Shown here in pieces: positions 1-10,813 of a stretch of DNA of 64,000 bases. The position numbers were made by a program, and so were the translations under genes. The notes under the pieces were generated by a model that saw nothing but the letters and a program-made list of their open reading frames with translations, had not been told where the DNA came from and did not search any database. Every line of letters begins with the position of its first letter. Positions within the stretch are counted from its first letter, which is position 1. Source of the stretch: Medicago truncatula (lineage: Eukaryota > Streptophyta > Magnoliopsida > Fabales > Fabaceae). The DNA lies in contig NC_053045.1 in the NCBI RefSeq assembly GCF_003473485.1, positions 47,844,494 to 47,908,493 on the forward strand, read 5' to 3'.

Positions 1-516
1 ATTAGGGAGTAATCACATTTCATCTTTTCTCACGTAAAATTAAACAGCACACAAACTAAAAAGCAAATGCAGAACCTGAAGTTGAAATTTTGTTATTGAG
101 GAGACGTGAATACTGATAACTGATTAGACAGGAGAGTGGTTTCATTCACCACGCTGTCATATTTGTAGCACATGATCACATTTATATTACACAGTCCCTT
201 TGCGGTTTGATTTTACAGTTTCATAATTATCCATCCACCCGGAAATCCTGCACGGTATGGTCATAGTAACGCTGAGGTGTATTATTTTTCATAAGCAAGG
301 AACGTAAACAAACATCAAGAGGTATCATCGACATTTTAATTAGGTTGGTATCCCGAGAGACCTCCATCTTATGCCGCCATGCTCTAAAAAATTTATTAAA
401 AAAGGGGGGGAAAATTACAAAAGGAGAGGGGACTAGACCAAAACCCTCAAACAATAAAAAAAGAAGGAAACAGAAAATAAACAGAAGAAACAATTAAAAG
501 CAACCAAAAAAACAGA

Positions 517-749
517 TCATGGGAATCTGTAATTTGGAAGTCCACATCTATCACTATAGAAATCAAGCCTTAAATCAATAGGAAGAGTGTCTAATCAGAC
601 TACACCAACATCGGAGTGACCCATAGAAGCCAACCTATCTACGCAACTGTTTCCTTTACGGAAAATGTGGGAAGAAATAACTTGAACCTGTAAGTGTCGG
701 ACATATACTCAGAGTTACCGATACCTCTATTCCAATAGAGACAATTCAT
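517..749 (-). pseudogene. LINE ORF2 remnant: start codons fused to RNase H tail
   Basis: ORF2 starts at 749 with MNCLYWNRGIGN, the usual start of the endonuclease domain in this LINE family. Within about 60 bases the sequence jumps to the end of the RNase H domain, recognisable as HIFRKGNSCVDRLASMG in a different frame, followed by a stop-interrupted LDTLPIDLRLDFYSDRCGL and the final stop at 517. About a thousand residues (endonuclease, reverse transcriptase, zf-RVT) are missing compared with a complete element. Two frame breaks add to the deletion. Confidence 0.7.
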
Positions 750-2111
750 TGATCAGTGGATTTATTGTCACCCCGTGCACAAGATTTAGAAGGCTTCTTT
801 GAAAGAACATGTTGGACCTTCAGTTTCTGCTTCTGATTTCTTGTAAGAACCGGCATAAAGCCTGCAGATGCGTCAACTGCAGCTTCAGCTGCTGATCGAG
901 CATCATACTCTCGGACTCTTTCCCACAAATCTAAACCATGCTGAATGTTCTTGCTAGGATGAACCTCTTGTCTTTGTAATGTACCAACCTCTTGTGTTTT
1001 GTCCGTAGACATACCTTGTTGACCAGCAAGAGCATCATAATTACCAATTTGAGCATCATCAGAATTTTCAGGAGTAACCATGTCCAAATTCACTTGATGG
1101 CCCTGTAGGTCAGCATCTAACTCAGGCATGTCAACATGCTCATCAATGAATGATCTTGAAACATTCTCACGAGCACCCGTTGGGACTCTCCACGAGCTCC
1201 CTCAAGTTCACAAGATTGTGTCTCACACCATCCAAAGGCGAGCTGGTAACAACAGACACCATGGGGTTCTCCACCACCTCCCGTGATGTCTGTTGAGACC
1301 TTCCCGCTTCTACAGGTTGCACATCATCGTGCGCTACATGAGAAACAACCTTCTCCAACACAGGTATAAGCCTATCTGACTCATCAGTCGAAATACGATC
1401 AATTCTGTCAAAAATATTATGAAGCGGAAAACTGAACGAGTTTGATGATATGTCTGATACCGGTATTGCAGGTAAAGAAACCGGAATTGATTGAGTATGT
1501 GTGTTGACCGGAATTGGTGTAGCCTGTGTTGTCTGAGTAACTGGGACCGTCATCCCGGTGGTGGTAGAACTAACAGAAGGAACCCACGTCCCTTTACCTC
1601 CAATGGCCGAGGTAGAAGGACCCATATCCTTGTTTTGTGGTGCCTTAGGGGGCGCAGCCACGTTATCTTTAACCTGTTGTTTCCCTCGATTCTCTTTTTC
1701 CTTGGAGGCTTGTGGATTTAACCATTTGCAAGTATTGATATTATGACCAATGGAGTAACAATGATGGCAAAACAGAGGTCTCCGCTCATATTGGACTTCC
1801 ACCATGAACGCAAAACCATCGCGTTCAACAAGAATCTCATCATATGCTTTCTTCGATAAATCAATGTCTACCAAAATGCGAGCATAATGACCAAAAGTAC
1901 AATTTCTAGTTGGTCCATCAATATCAATACGTGTTTCAACCGCACTTGCAATTTCTTTCAAGGTCCTCTCCCGCCAATACTCTTGCGGTAGTTCTACCAA
2001 ACGTATCCAAAGTGATGCATGAGTCTGTTTCTGCGCCTGAAATTTAAAGTCCTTAGTCCATTGTGAAAATCTCAACAGACCAGGCTTAAGATTTACCGGT
2101 CCTTGGTCCAT
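746..2111 (-). pseudogene. LINE ORF1 (DUF4283/zinc-knuckle protein), one frameshift
   Basis: Nucleic-acid-binding ORF1 protein of a plant LINE. It begins at an ATG at 2111. The N-terminal half has the DUF4283-like fold (residues about 10-110), followed by a CX2CX4HX4C knuckle reading CHHCYSIGHNINTC near residue 115, then a long Ser/Thr/Pro-rich linker. A frameshift at about 1167-1175 breaks it: the first frame stops at 1167 while the second frame is already open upstream of 1129 and continues through WERVREYDAR and VLTRNQKQKLKVQHVLSKKP to a stop at 746. The basic C-terminus is typical of these ORF1 proteins. The stop codon overlaps the next ATG (ATGA), the normal ORF1/ORF2 junction of such elements. 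Confidence 0.8.
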
Positions 2112-2214
2112 TGTTGAGGTGTATATGATATGATGTAGTCAACAATGTGAAAATACCTGTTCAAAATAAAATAAATTAAATATAAATTAAGATTTTTTAT
2201 GATACAATGTCAAC

Positions 2215-2265
2215 AAATTAGTATAATTCTTTTTTTTTTAGGGAAAAAAAATTAGTATAATTCTT
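2215..2265. repeat. Micro-insertion flanked by 17-bp direct repeats
   Basis: The 17-mer AAATTAGTATAATTCTT occurs at 2215-2231 and 2249-2265, perfectly matched. The 17 bases between are a T-run plus AGGGAAAAA. This looks like a target-site duplication around a tail-only retroposon. Confidence 0.7.
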
Positions 2266-2354
2266 ATAAACAATGAAATAGTTTTTTTTTTTTTTTATAA
2301 AATGATATTTCCTAAAATATAAAAGTCGATAGATAGCTTTTTACTTTATAAAAA

Positions 2355-2634
2355 TATTCCATCCGTCCTAAATTGTATGTCGCTTTGGAGAAAAAATTTG
2401 TCCCAAATTATATGTCGCTTTCCAATACCAATGAAACATTAATGTTATTTTTCCTATTATATCCTTAACTATTTATTACTTTCTCTTCTTTCAATTCTTT
2501 CATTTATCTTTCTCATATTATTTATTAAGATCAATTTTATAAAACAACTCATAATATCTCATTTTCACACAAAATATATTACATTTCTTAATATATGTTG
2601 CCTAAAACATCATACAATTTGGACGGAGGGAGTA
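2355..2634. mobile_element. Stowaway-like MITE
   Basis: Terminal inverted repeats resemble the CTCCCTCCGTCC-type legume MITE ends: left TATTCCATCCGTCCTAAATTG, right end complementary (GGACGGAGGGAGTA). No coding capacity; AT-rich interior of about 280 bp. It abuts the 183-bp tandem duplication that follows. Confidence 0.7.
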
Positions 2635-2637
2635 ATA

Positions 2638-2998
2638 GTTAATTTATTGATTTAGAAAACACATGTATCCATATAATTCAATTTTTGAGTCTCTCTAGAA
2701 GCAACCTTTTCTAAAGATGTAAATTCAACTTCTTTTGCTAAAGCGATGATCTTTTTAGCGGACTGCTTGTAAATAGTTTTGTATGTATTCTTTCTTTGAA
2801 CTCTAATATTTGCTAAAATCGTTAATTTATTGATTAAGAAAACACATTTATCCATACAATTCAATTTACGAGTCTTTGTTGAAGCAATCTTTTCGAAGGA
2901 TGTAGATTCAACTTCTTTTGCTAAAATGATGATCTTTTTAGCGGACTACCTGTAAATAATTTTGTATGCATTCTCTCTTTGACCTCTGATATTTGCTT
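2638..2998. repeat. Two-copy 183-bp tandem duplication
   Basis: Copy 1 starts at 2638 and copy 2 at 2821 (both GTTAATTTATTGAT), giving a 183-bp period. The copies are diverged but align through their length, sharing for example GATGATCTTTTTAGCGGACT. Read on the minus strand both copies keep a related frame (IYKQSAKKII/ LAKEVE), 61 codons per unit, with one stop in copy 2. It may be a decayed coding repeat; I do not recognise the protein. Confidence 0.75.
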
Positions 2999-4420
2999 GA
3001 ATTTTGGTAATATATTAGGACTCAATTCTTCTAGTTTTCTTTAACAAAAAATATTTTATGTTTTTGAGATTAAAATTCAATTGGTAAATACATCGCATGT
3101 AATACACAGAGACAAAATATGAACCTCGAATTGCATCAAACATGATTAATTGTTTTTATTTTATTTTTTAATTTTGAATTATGGATCTTGCTAACGAGTG
3201 TTCCTGAAATATTCTTTAAAGATTCTAAAATAAGAAATATTTCTTCAACAAAAATAAATATTTTAATTTTCAATATATTAATCACAAAGTTTTTTTTATT
3301 AAAATCGTCATTTTAAAATCTTTAAAGTATTCCAGAGATATTGGATAAAAAAAAATTAATTAATTTATATTTGAAATTAAGTAGAGTATTACTTGAACCA
3401 CCATCCATAACTTTACCATAAAAGGCGAAACAAACCAGTATCCAAATTGAATGATGGTAGTAGTTAGTGGTAAGTAGAATGTGAAATGAGGGGCGTTGGG
3501 TGAAGTATTCATGTGATTATGATCATCATCATCTATCCCATTCCCACATGAAACATGCGTGTGCATGCCATCCCACATGATTATAGTGGATACACTGCAC
3601 TATAGGGTAGTGACCATACATGAGTAGTAAAAATGTAATGATTACTATGAACTTAGGGAAGATGGCAGGCCTTTACCAGTAATGATTAAAATTAAATTGA
3701 ATTAAACATCTCCACAGAACCGCGCAGCCATAGAGCCGCCATTTTCTCTTTCCTTTACTTACTTTATGTTTTTCTGATCATTATTGCTTTTTACTTAAAT
3801 TTCCCATTTATTATATTTCCATCATCATCATTATCATTATTGTATTAGAGGAAATACTTTAGAAGCGGTAGTGAGAGAAAGCATAAAAGTGAAACCATAT
3901 AAAGGAAAGGAGAACAGATAAAGACATATTCTAAATTAAAAATACTGGAATTAAATACAGGAAGTGGTATGGATTCTGTATATATAGAGAGAGAGAAAGA
4001 TATAGAGATTTTTTTATATAAAAAAAAAACGGCAAAAGAAAAAGCTGAAAAGATCAGGTATTTAAAGCTTCTTCTCACAAGAGGATTTTGATGTATACTT
4101 CACACAAGCTCTATAAGATTATGAACTCACACTCAACTTATAGCCTCTAATAAACTTTTCAATATATTTTTTTCCGGGTTTTTTTTTTTTTTTTTTTGTT
4201 TTTTCTGGTTTTATTTTTTCTCTAAAATTGGCTTTGAGACAGTGATCACATTCAAAACTCTCCTTTTAGTTGAAGAAGCCTCTTTCTCTTTTCAATATTT
4301 TTTCTACTTATAAATAAATCTAGGTTACTTTCTCAATATTGTAAAGTCTCGAAAAAGCTGCGATTTCTTATTTCTTTTTCCTTTCCTCACTTTGATATCT
4401 ATCCTTGGCTTCACTCATCG
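2999..4420. other. Intergenic, upstream of the HLS1-like gene
   Basis: AT-rich sequence with no gene I can support. It contains poly-T runs (around 4180) and pyrimidine-rich stretches typical of plant promoters. Short reading frames here have no recognisable content. Confidence 0.6.
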
Positions 4421-4428
4421 GTCCCCTC

Positions 4429-4436
4429 TATATAAA
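4429..4436 (+). promoter_or_regulatory. TATA box of the HLS1-like gene
   Basis: TATATAAA lies in the context CCCCTCTATATAAACCCC, 113 bp before the chosen ATG. This predicts a transcription start near 4460 and a leader of roughly 80 nt that contains a GA repeat at 4521-4535. Confidence 0.65.
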
Positions 4437-4541
4437 CCCCCTCATTTCTCATTCACTTGCAATCAATCAGTTTTCCTTTTTCTTTCTTCTCCTTTCTTGA
4501 TAAATTTTCTTTTCTATTGTGAGAGAGAGAGAGAGTTAGTT

Positions 4542-5882
4542 ATGGGTGAAGTAGTAGTTGTGAATGTGAGAGAGTTTGATCCTAATAAAGATAGAGAAAG
4601 TGTTGAAGCAGTTGAAAAAATATGTGAAGTTGGACCCAGTGGTAAGCTTTCCCTCTTCACCGACTTGCACGGTGACCCTATTTGCAGAGTCCGTAACTCA
4701 CCAACTTTTCTCATGCTGGTAAGTAATATATTAAATCCAAAAACCATATACTATAATAATGTATCATATCATATCAAAAAAATATTTGATTAGTCCTAAC
4801 TTTGGTGTTATTTTAATTTTCAGGTAGCAGAGATAGGCAATGAGACAGTCGGAATGATACGAGGTTGTATCAAAACCGTTACATGCGGCAAAAAACTCAC
4901 AAGACCAACAAAAAACAGCACAGAAACAAATCAAAATTCCAATCATGTCCCTGTTTTCACAAAACTAGCCTACGTTTTAGGCTTAAGAGTTTCTCCAAAT
5001 CATAGAAGAATGGGAATAGGGCTAAAACTGGTAGAGAAAATGGAACAATGGTTTCGTGAAAATGGTGCTGAGTATTCTTACATGGCTACTGAAAACGATA
5101 ACGTTGCATCAGTTAAACTTTTCACCGACAAATGCGGTTACTCAAAGTTCCGTACACCGTCAATCCTTGTTAACCCCGTTTTCAAACACCGTCTCAAAAC
5201 ATCATCGTCCAAAACAACAATCCTTAAACTCACACCAAACGACGCTGAAACACTTTACCGTTACAAATTCTCCACCACTGAGTTTTTTCCTCGTGACATT
5301 GATTCTGTTTTGAAAAACAAACTCACCCTCGGAACCTTCTTAGCCATTCCAAGAGACGGAAAATATGGGGCCGGATCAGATAACTGGTCCGGCTCCGAAA
5401 GCTTTTTAATGGACCCACCGAGTTCGTGGGCTTTAGTAAGTGTTTGGAACTGCAAAGACGTGTTTACCCTTGAAGTAAAAGGCGCATCGCGCGTGAGACG
5501 TGTGTTAGCAAAAACAACTCGACTGATAGACAAGGCTTTACCTTGGTTAAAATTACCTTCGATTCCGAATTTTTTCAAACCGTTTGGGTTTCATCTAATG
5601 TATGGAATTGGTGGGGAAGGAGCAGAAGTGTTGAAGATGGTGAAAGCTTTGTGTGGTTTTGCTCATAATCTTGCAATGGAAAATGGGTGTAGTGCTGTGG
5701 CAACTGAAGTTTCTAGCTGTGAACCGTTACGTTTTGCTATTCCTCATTGGAAGGTTTTGTCTTGTGAAGAAGATTTGTGGTGTATTAAGAGATTAGGAGA
5801 AGATTATAGTGATGGTTCTGTTGGTGATTGGACTAAATCCAAACCTGGTTTCTCCATTTTTGTTGACCCTAGAGAGTTTTAA
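4542..5882 (+). CDS. HLS1: HOOKLESS1-like N-acetyltransferase
   Basis: Probable GNAT-family N-acetyltransferase of the HOOKLESS1 group, which in Arabidopsis acts in the nucleus downstream of ethylene and auxin to form the apical hook. Two exons, 4542-4718 and 4824-5882, join in phase at L-M-L/V-A-E to give 411 residues, close to the roughly 400 usual for HLS1. The N-terminus carries VREFDPNKDRESVEAVEKICE and GPSGKLSLFTDLHGDPICR. GNAT motif A is visible near residues 110-130 as LGLRVSPNHRRMGIGLKLVE, the acetyl-CoA loop being R-R-M-G-I-G. The family-specific C-terminus KVLSCEEDLWCIKRLG and final SIFVDPREF are intact. The start was chosen because it matches the family N-terminus and follows a TATA box; a longer frame begins at a non-ATG codon. 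Family assignment is firm; whether it is the true HLS1 orthologue or a paralogue is not settled by the sequence. Confidence 0.93.
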
Positions 5883-6912
5883 TTAAGTTTTAACTTCTAA
5901 CTACAAATTAGAAGAATTAATTAGGTAGTTTCTTTTCTTATTAGAACAAAAAAATATTAGCAAGTTTTTTTGTTAAATTCTACTTTTTATTATTTATATT
6001 ATATAGTTGTAAGGAGGGAGGTGTTAATGTGATATGTGACATGTCATGTCACTCATCAGATGTGAATTTTGATTGTAAAGGAACAAGGAATAGAATATCC
6101 CTCTTTTTTTATTTTACTAGTTAATTAGTTTGTTAATTAATTTGTTTTTTAAGATGGTAAAATTGATTTATGAGGGGTTTAAGATGATTTAACGTATCGT
6201 TTGGAATATGAAGCTGTGTGATTTATATTCTGTTAAATCTGAATATTGGGAATGAGATATATGTTGATGTGCAGCACTTTGTGATTATCATTTGGTAACA
6301 TTGATTAACCATGACATCATAAAGTGGCTTTCTTCTCTCTTTTTTATAATTTTTATTGTTTTTTTTTACATTTGTAATATTATGGTTGATCAATGTCACT
6401 AATATCATCAAATATTTTGTCATCCAAGTGCTACTCATTAACGTGGGTGAATCAGAATATCCATTAGGATTTGTTAGAAGACTGAATTTTTTGTTTATGT
6501 TCGATGTGGGGGCTTATATTATAAGGCCACAACTTTAAATTTTGTGTTTGTTTCTTTTATTGGGTTCCTAGTATCTTACTTATTGAAGGTAGTGGGAATC
6601 AAATTGTGCCCATTAAGTTTTTGTGGAAGTCTCCTAATATAGACAATTACAATGACATTCTCCCAATTACCACAGTAATAGAGAGGAAGGTATTTACAAA
6701 GATTCATCATGGGACATACATGTTTCGTTGATATGATGTATGGATGTTCCAGTGTTTCTTCTAAGTTTAAACCTTTTTTTAGGATGAGTGCAGATGAAGG
6801 AATTTGGTCGGTGACTTCTCACGGTTTTCTTTTGAACCTTTTATAAGAAGTTATATATGTGGTATTTTGGATTGAAGTATTGAACCATTGTGCCTATATT
6901 TGATTTCAGCAG
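5883..6912. other. Intergenic, downstream of the HLS1-like gene
   Basis: AT-rich 3' flank. No gene, RNA or clear repeat recognised. Confidence 0.5.
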
Positions 6913-7597
6913 TGATAACTAAACACATAATCTTAGACACAAATACGACACCAATGGCAAACTCGTAATTTCCACCAAAGTGAAAGGGCATAATTGATTT
7001 TTCAACAGCAATTGAGAGGGTATTTTTGTAGTTTGCTTCCAATTCTTTCTCTCTGAACTTTCTCATCATTCCACCACTCCGCCGCTCATCGTTCCACCAC
7101 CATGCTGTCTTGTCCCATCCTCCCTCCGCCCTAACCTCCACACCTCTTCTTGTTCTATAGATCAGGCTGCATAGAAAAAAATAATTGACAGGAGAGAAAT
7201 CGGCAGGAGATAGAGAGAGAGAGAGAGAAGCAGAGAAGAGTGAGAATGGGGGGAGAGAGAGATTTGAAAAGGACGGTGGCCGAGTACTTTGAATCTGCAA
7301 AGAAGAGAGAAAAGAGATCTGATTTGCCGACGAGGACAGGTTGTTGTCGACGGATTCGCAGAGATGGAAAAAGTCGAGGACAAGGTGGTCGGAAGGGGTG
7401 TGCGAGAGTTGCAGAGACGGTAGCGCAAGGGGTGGTGGCTGGAAAAGACAGCGACAGGATGGTGGTGCGTGCAATTGAGAAGAAGAGAGCGTCTGAGTTG
7501 CTGGGAAAGGAATAAAAAAATAAAATAAAAATGAAGTATAAGTGAACAGTAGTGTATGGTGTCGTATTTTTGTCACAAATATTGTGTCCGGTTATCA
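6913..7597. mobile_element. TIR element of unknown superfamily
   Basis: About 40-bp imperfect inverted repeats: left TGATAACTAAACACA...GACACAAATACGACACCA, right its complement TGGTGTCGTATTTTTGTC...GTTATCA. The interior has GA-rich blocks and overlapping open frames on both strands (up to 241 codons) of low-complexity composition, none of which I recognise; I treat them as non-coding. No target-site duplication is obvious. Confidence 0.55.
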
Positions 7598-8068
7598 TTA
7601 TTGATTTGGTTTAGCTTTTCACTAGAGTTATAAGTTGGAGTTGAGCTTTTGTGAAAAGAAACTATCATATTGCAAATGCAAAGGCTTTGTGGATAGGCAT
7701 GCATAAAAGTATGAGAGGCAAAAAGAGATTTTAGCCCATATCACTTTATTTACATTTAATTGTACTAATTCCCTAAACTTTTGTTAAAAAAGTAATGACA
7801 ACTTGGTTAGAATGAGGAATTGATGGAAAACTTTGTTTGTTTATGTTATGGTTTTGCGCCGATAAATATTGATTGAATTGATTCTGCAAATTTGGTTAGA
7901 ACGCAAAATTGGTAGAAAATTTTGGCAAAAAACTTTATATTTAAACATAAAATGATTTATGTTTTGTTACATTGACGAAAGAGTCCTTGAATAATAAATT
8001 TCAATCTTAAAATCAATGTGAGATTTAGAAGCTCTAATTTTTAGCTTGAAGTAAACATCAATTCTATA
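7598..8068. other. Intergenic
   Basis: AT-rich; nothing recognised between the two DNA elements. Confidence 0.5.
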
Positions 8069-8078
8069 CAAAAACAAT

Positions 8079-9683
8079 GAGTGAACCATCAATTTCGTCC
8101 CTGAATTTTCAGGGGTCGGCCAAATTCGTCCCCAAATTTAACGAAATATCAAAATAGTCCCTGAATTTGTTTGACGTCCATCAATTTCGTCCCTCCGTCC
8201 AAAAGGTCCGTTAGTGTGCTGTGTTGGCTTGTACAAGTGGGAAAAAGAAAGCCACGTGTACAGGGACTAAATTGATGGAAAATACGAAAATTTCAATTTT
8301 CACTTTTTTAACTTCATTTTTCTGCAATTCCTTTTTTACCCCTGTGTTTGCCATTACCATACATCCTCATATTTCATACAGAACACATCAACTAAGTCCC
8401 TGTCTGTTCTTCTTCCCTCCATTTTCACTTCTCCAAGATCATCATCCTCTCCGGCGATCAAGATTGCATTTTTGAAGGAAGATTTCGTATGTTTTGAAGG
8501 TAACTTCGTTCATCTTCTTCTCCTTTTTCTCTGTTCGTTTTCGCCCATATTTTTTCCGTTTTTATGATTTTCGTTTTCATGTTTTTATCATTTAGTTATG
8601 ACTTATTACTATTTTGATTGGTATCTACTGCCTTTTTTATGTTGTTCTGCAAATTTATGCCTCAAGGATCAACTTGATTTCTATTAATATAATTTAGGGA
8701 CTTTTTTTATGGTTTTTAAAATAATTCAGGGATCGATTTGATAGTAACACAAATAATTCAGGGACTAATCTAATGGTAAAATTATAACAGATATGCAACA
8801 TTTCATTCATCTTCAACCTCTTTTCATGGTAAAATCATTACAACTCTACACAACCTTAGAAATATACATTAGCATGTTGCAAAACTCAAACAAGCAGATT
8901 ATAACTATCATAAACTTAATCACCCTAAGCTCACTTTCCATCAACCTTGCACTCCAAACCTCGTCATTGCCACTTTCCTTAGCCTTAAGCATGGACTGAA
9001 CCTTCTCCATCATTCTTGTCTTTCTTCCATGAGCAGCACAAATTCCATTGTTTTTAAAGTAACCTAGTTCTTCAGCTTCATCAACCCACACAACATTCAA
9101 GCACTCTCACATCACCATTAAACATGGAGGATGAAGATGAAGCTTGACTTTGATAGCTCCTTTTGCCCATATGACCACCTCCCATCATTTTAGATTCAAT
9201 TTCAACAGTTTTGCTTGAATGAATTTTGCAGATTTTGGTTTTCAGATTCAATTAAAAAAAATTAGGGTTTGTAATTTTTTGATTTGGGGAAGAACGTGAC
9301 CCTTAATTATTGGAAGAAAATTTGGAGATTTTGGAGTGTAGATTACACATTGTAAAATTAGGGTTCCAATTTTATATATTTGGGGAAGAAATAGTCGTTG
9401 GAGAAGGAAGAGAGCCGTTGGGGAAGAAGAGCAATTTCCTGAAATTCAATCAACTTAGTCCTTGAAAATTTAGGTCATTATCGGCTAAATTAGTCTCTGC
9501 CTACGTGGCGTCTGACAGGTGAGAGGTTAACGGCCACGTCAGCCCCGTTAACACTCCGTTTGAACCGAAGGACTAACTTGATTGACATTTAACAAATTCA
9601 GGGATTAAATTGATATTTCGCATAATTGAGGGACGAAGTTGGCCGACCTGTAAAAATTCAGGGACGAAATTGATGGTTCACTC
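8079..9683. mobile_element. Non-autonomous Mutator-like element with 10-bp TSD
   Basis: A 1,605-bp element with perfect termini GAGTGAACCATCAATTTCGT and the complementary right end. Imperfect inverted repeats extend about 150 bp inwards. It is flanked by a perfect 10-bp duplication CAAAAACAAT at 8069-8078 and 9684-9693. Long terminal repeats with a 9-11 bp duplication are the hallmark of MULEs. No transposase is present. The interior carries a broken GRF-type zinc-finger gene on the minus strand, which makes it Pack-MULE-like. Confidence 0.85.
8846..9188 (-). pseudogene. GRF-type zinc-finger gene fragment inside the MULE
   Basis: The minus strand from an ATG at 9188 reads MMGGGHMGKRSYQSQASSSS then MFNGDVRVLEC, the Ser-rich start of small plant GRF zinc-finger proteins just before the first zinc ligand. 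It then jumps, with a frame change near 9100, to VWVDEAEELGYFKNNGICAAHGRKTRMMEKVQ, which resembles the WVDE end of the GRF finger and the following coiled region. The central zinc-binding part (C-x-C-G ... N-P-G-R ... C) is missing, so the product cannot fold as a finger. A hydrophobic tail (FMIVIICLFEF) before the stop at 8846 could be a membrane segment. GRF identity is recognised from motif order only. Confidence 0.55.
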
Positions 9684-9754
9684 CAAAAACAATCAAACAT
9701 GTCATAATTAGTTATACACATATACAATTAATTTTGTTCTCTTTTAAATCAAAC

Positions 9755-9802
9755 ATACACTTAAACTCACAAAAAAAAAATAAAAAATACACTTAAACTC
9801 AC
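9755..9802. repeat. Micro-insertion flanked by 16-bp direct repeats
   Basis: ATACACTTAAACTCAC is present at 9755-9770 and 9787-9802, perfect. The 16 bases between are A10-T-A5, a bare poly(A) tail. Confidence 0.75.
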
Positions 9803-9822
9803 TATACATATATAATTAAAAT

Positions 9823-9874
9823 ATATCTTAAACATATTGTGTTCCTAAAAAAAAAATATCTTAAACATATTGTG
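9823..9874. repeat. Micro-insertion flanked by 19-bp direct repeats
   Basis: ATATCTTAAACATATTGTG is present at 9823-9841 and 9856-9874, perfect. The 14 bases between are TTCCTAAAAAAAAA. It lies only 20 bp from the previous such insertion. Confidence 0.8.
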
Positions 9875-10354
9875 ATCAAGTTTTTTAACATATCAATTTT
9901 AAATATTTCTCTCAATTTATTTGTCTCTTTGTGCTCTGATATGCTTTTCAACATCGTTGTGAAAGATATATTTGCCTTTCATTTTTGGTCCTGATATAAT
10001 TTGAAGTTTAAGTTTAAATATCATGATTAAGTACGGCTATATATAAACAAAATAGTGCAAGTAAGATAATGTATTGATTTCTTTAAGTTGACCTTTACAT
10101 GACCTCTCCCTCTCAATTTGATTCCAGTTCCTTTTGTGATTGTAGTTTGGGACTTTAGCGAAGGCACGTTTAGGGATAGTGACGTAAAGAAAACAAGCTA
10201 AGGATAAAATATACCAGAATTTTTTTATTTTATTTTTATTTTATTTTTTATAAATAGACATTTTAGTATTTGAACTTGTTTTCAGATTTACGAAATAATA
10301 ATTTCTTAAATAGAAAAATATCAACTTACTTACTCATTTTCTTGAGTTATTTAC
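9875..10354. other. Intergenic
   Basis: AT-rich; nothing recognised. Confidence 0.5.
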
Positions 10355-10400
10355 TACTCCATCCGTTCCTTTTTAAGTGCCACTTTTGGAGAAAAATATA

Positions 10401-10547
10401 TACTCCTTCCGTTTTTTAATATAAGGAAAAATGACTTTTTAGGTTCATTCATTTAATGATGTATGTGATCCATATTATGAACCACATACATCATTAAATG
10501 AGTGAATCTAAAAAGTCAATTTTGCTTATATTTAAAGAGAGGGAGTA
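10401..10547. mobile_element. Stowaway-like MITE, near-perfect hairpin
   Basis: About 147 bp from TACTCCTTCCGTTTTTTAA to GAGGGAGTA. The two arms are almost fully complementary (TTCATTTAATGATGTATGTG against CACATACATCATTAAATGAG), so a transcript would fold into a long hairpin. It is inserted next to the left end of a second MITE (TACTCCATCCGTTCC at 10355), whose right end is not seen. Confidence 0.8.
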
Positions 10548-10729
10548 CGTCTTTTATTAATTTTGACTTTTGATAAATTTTATGTAAGCAATTTTTTGAG
10601 GGACTAAATTGACTGATTCTTACAATTTCAATGATTAAAATGAGTTACAAAATTTAGTAGAATCTATTTGAATTTATAAGACTTCACTCACAAGCGTTTT
10701 TGGAAATTTAAACCATACGTGTGTTAGAA

Positions 10730-10766
10730 AGAATGTGTCATATAATGTATCGATATCACTCCACGT

Positions 10767-10813
<47 letters not shown>

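Larger units (their letters stand above)
385..2155 (-). mobile_element. Internally deleted LINE (non-LTR retrotransposon)
   Basis: On the minus strand this reads as a non-LTR retrotransposon: an ORF1 with a zinc knuckle, the first codons of ORF2, then directly the last part of an RNase H domain and a T-rich 3' region ending near 385. The endonuclease body and the whole reverse transcriptase are absent, so the copy cannot move by itself. Outer borders are approximate because I found no clear target-site duplication. The family assignment rests on the DUF4283/zf-CCHC_4 type ORF1 and the RNase H tail. Confidence 0.8.

Noticed and set aside
3060-3135. Possible further tRNA-like SINE (TTCAATTGGT ... 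GAACCTCGAA)
   Set aside because: Only weak A-box likeness, no B-box consensus, no poly(A) and no flanking duplication.
6851-7576. 241-codon minus-strand frame with a hydrophobic, signal-like N-terminus
   Set aside because: Lies in a pyrimidine-rich strand of a transposon-like element; Ser/Leu/Phe-rich low complexity and two overlapping frames of similar length point to composition, not coding.
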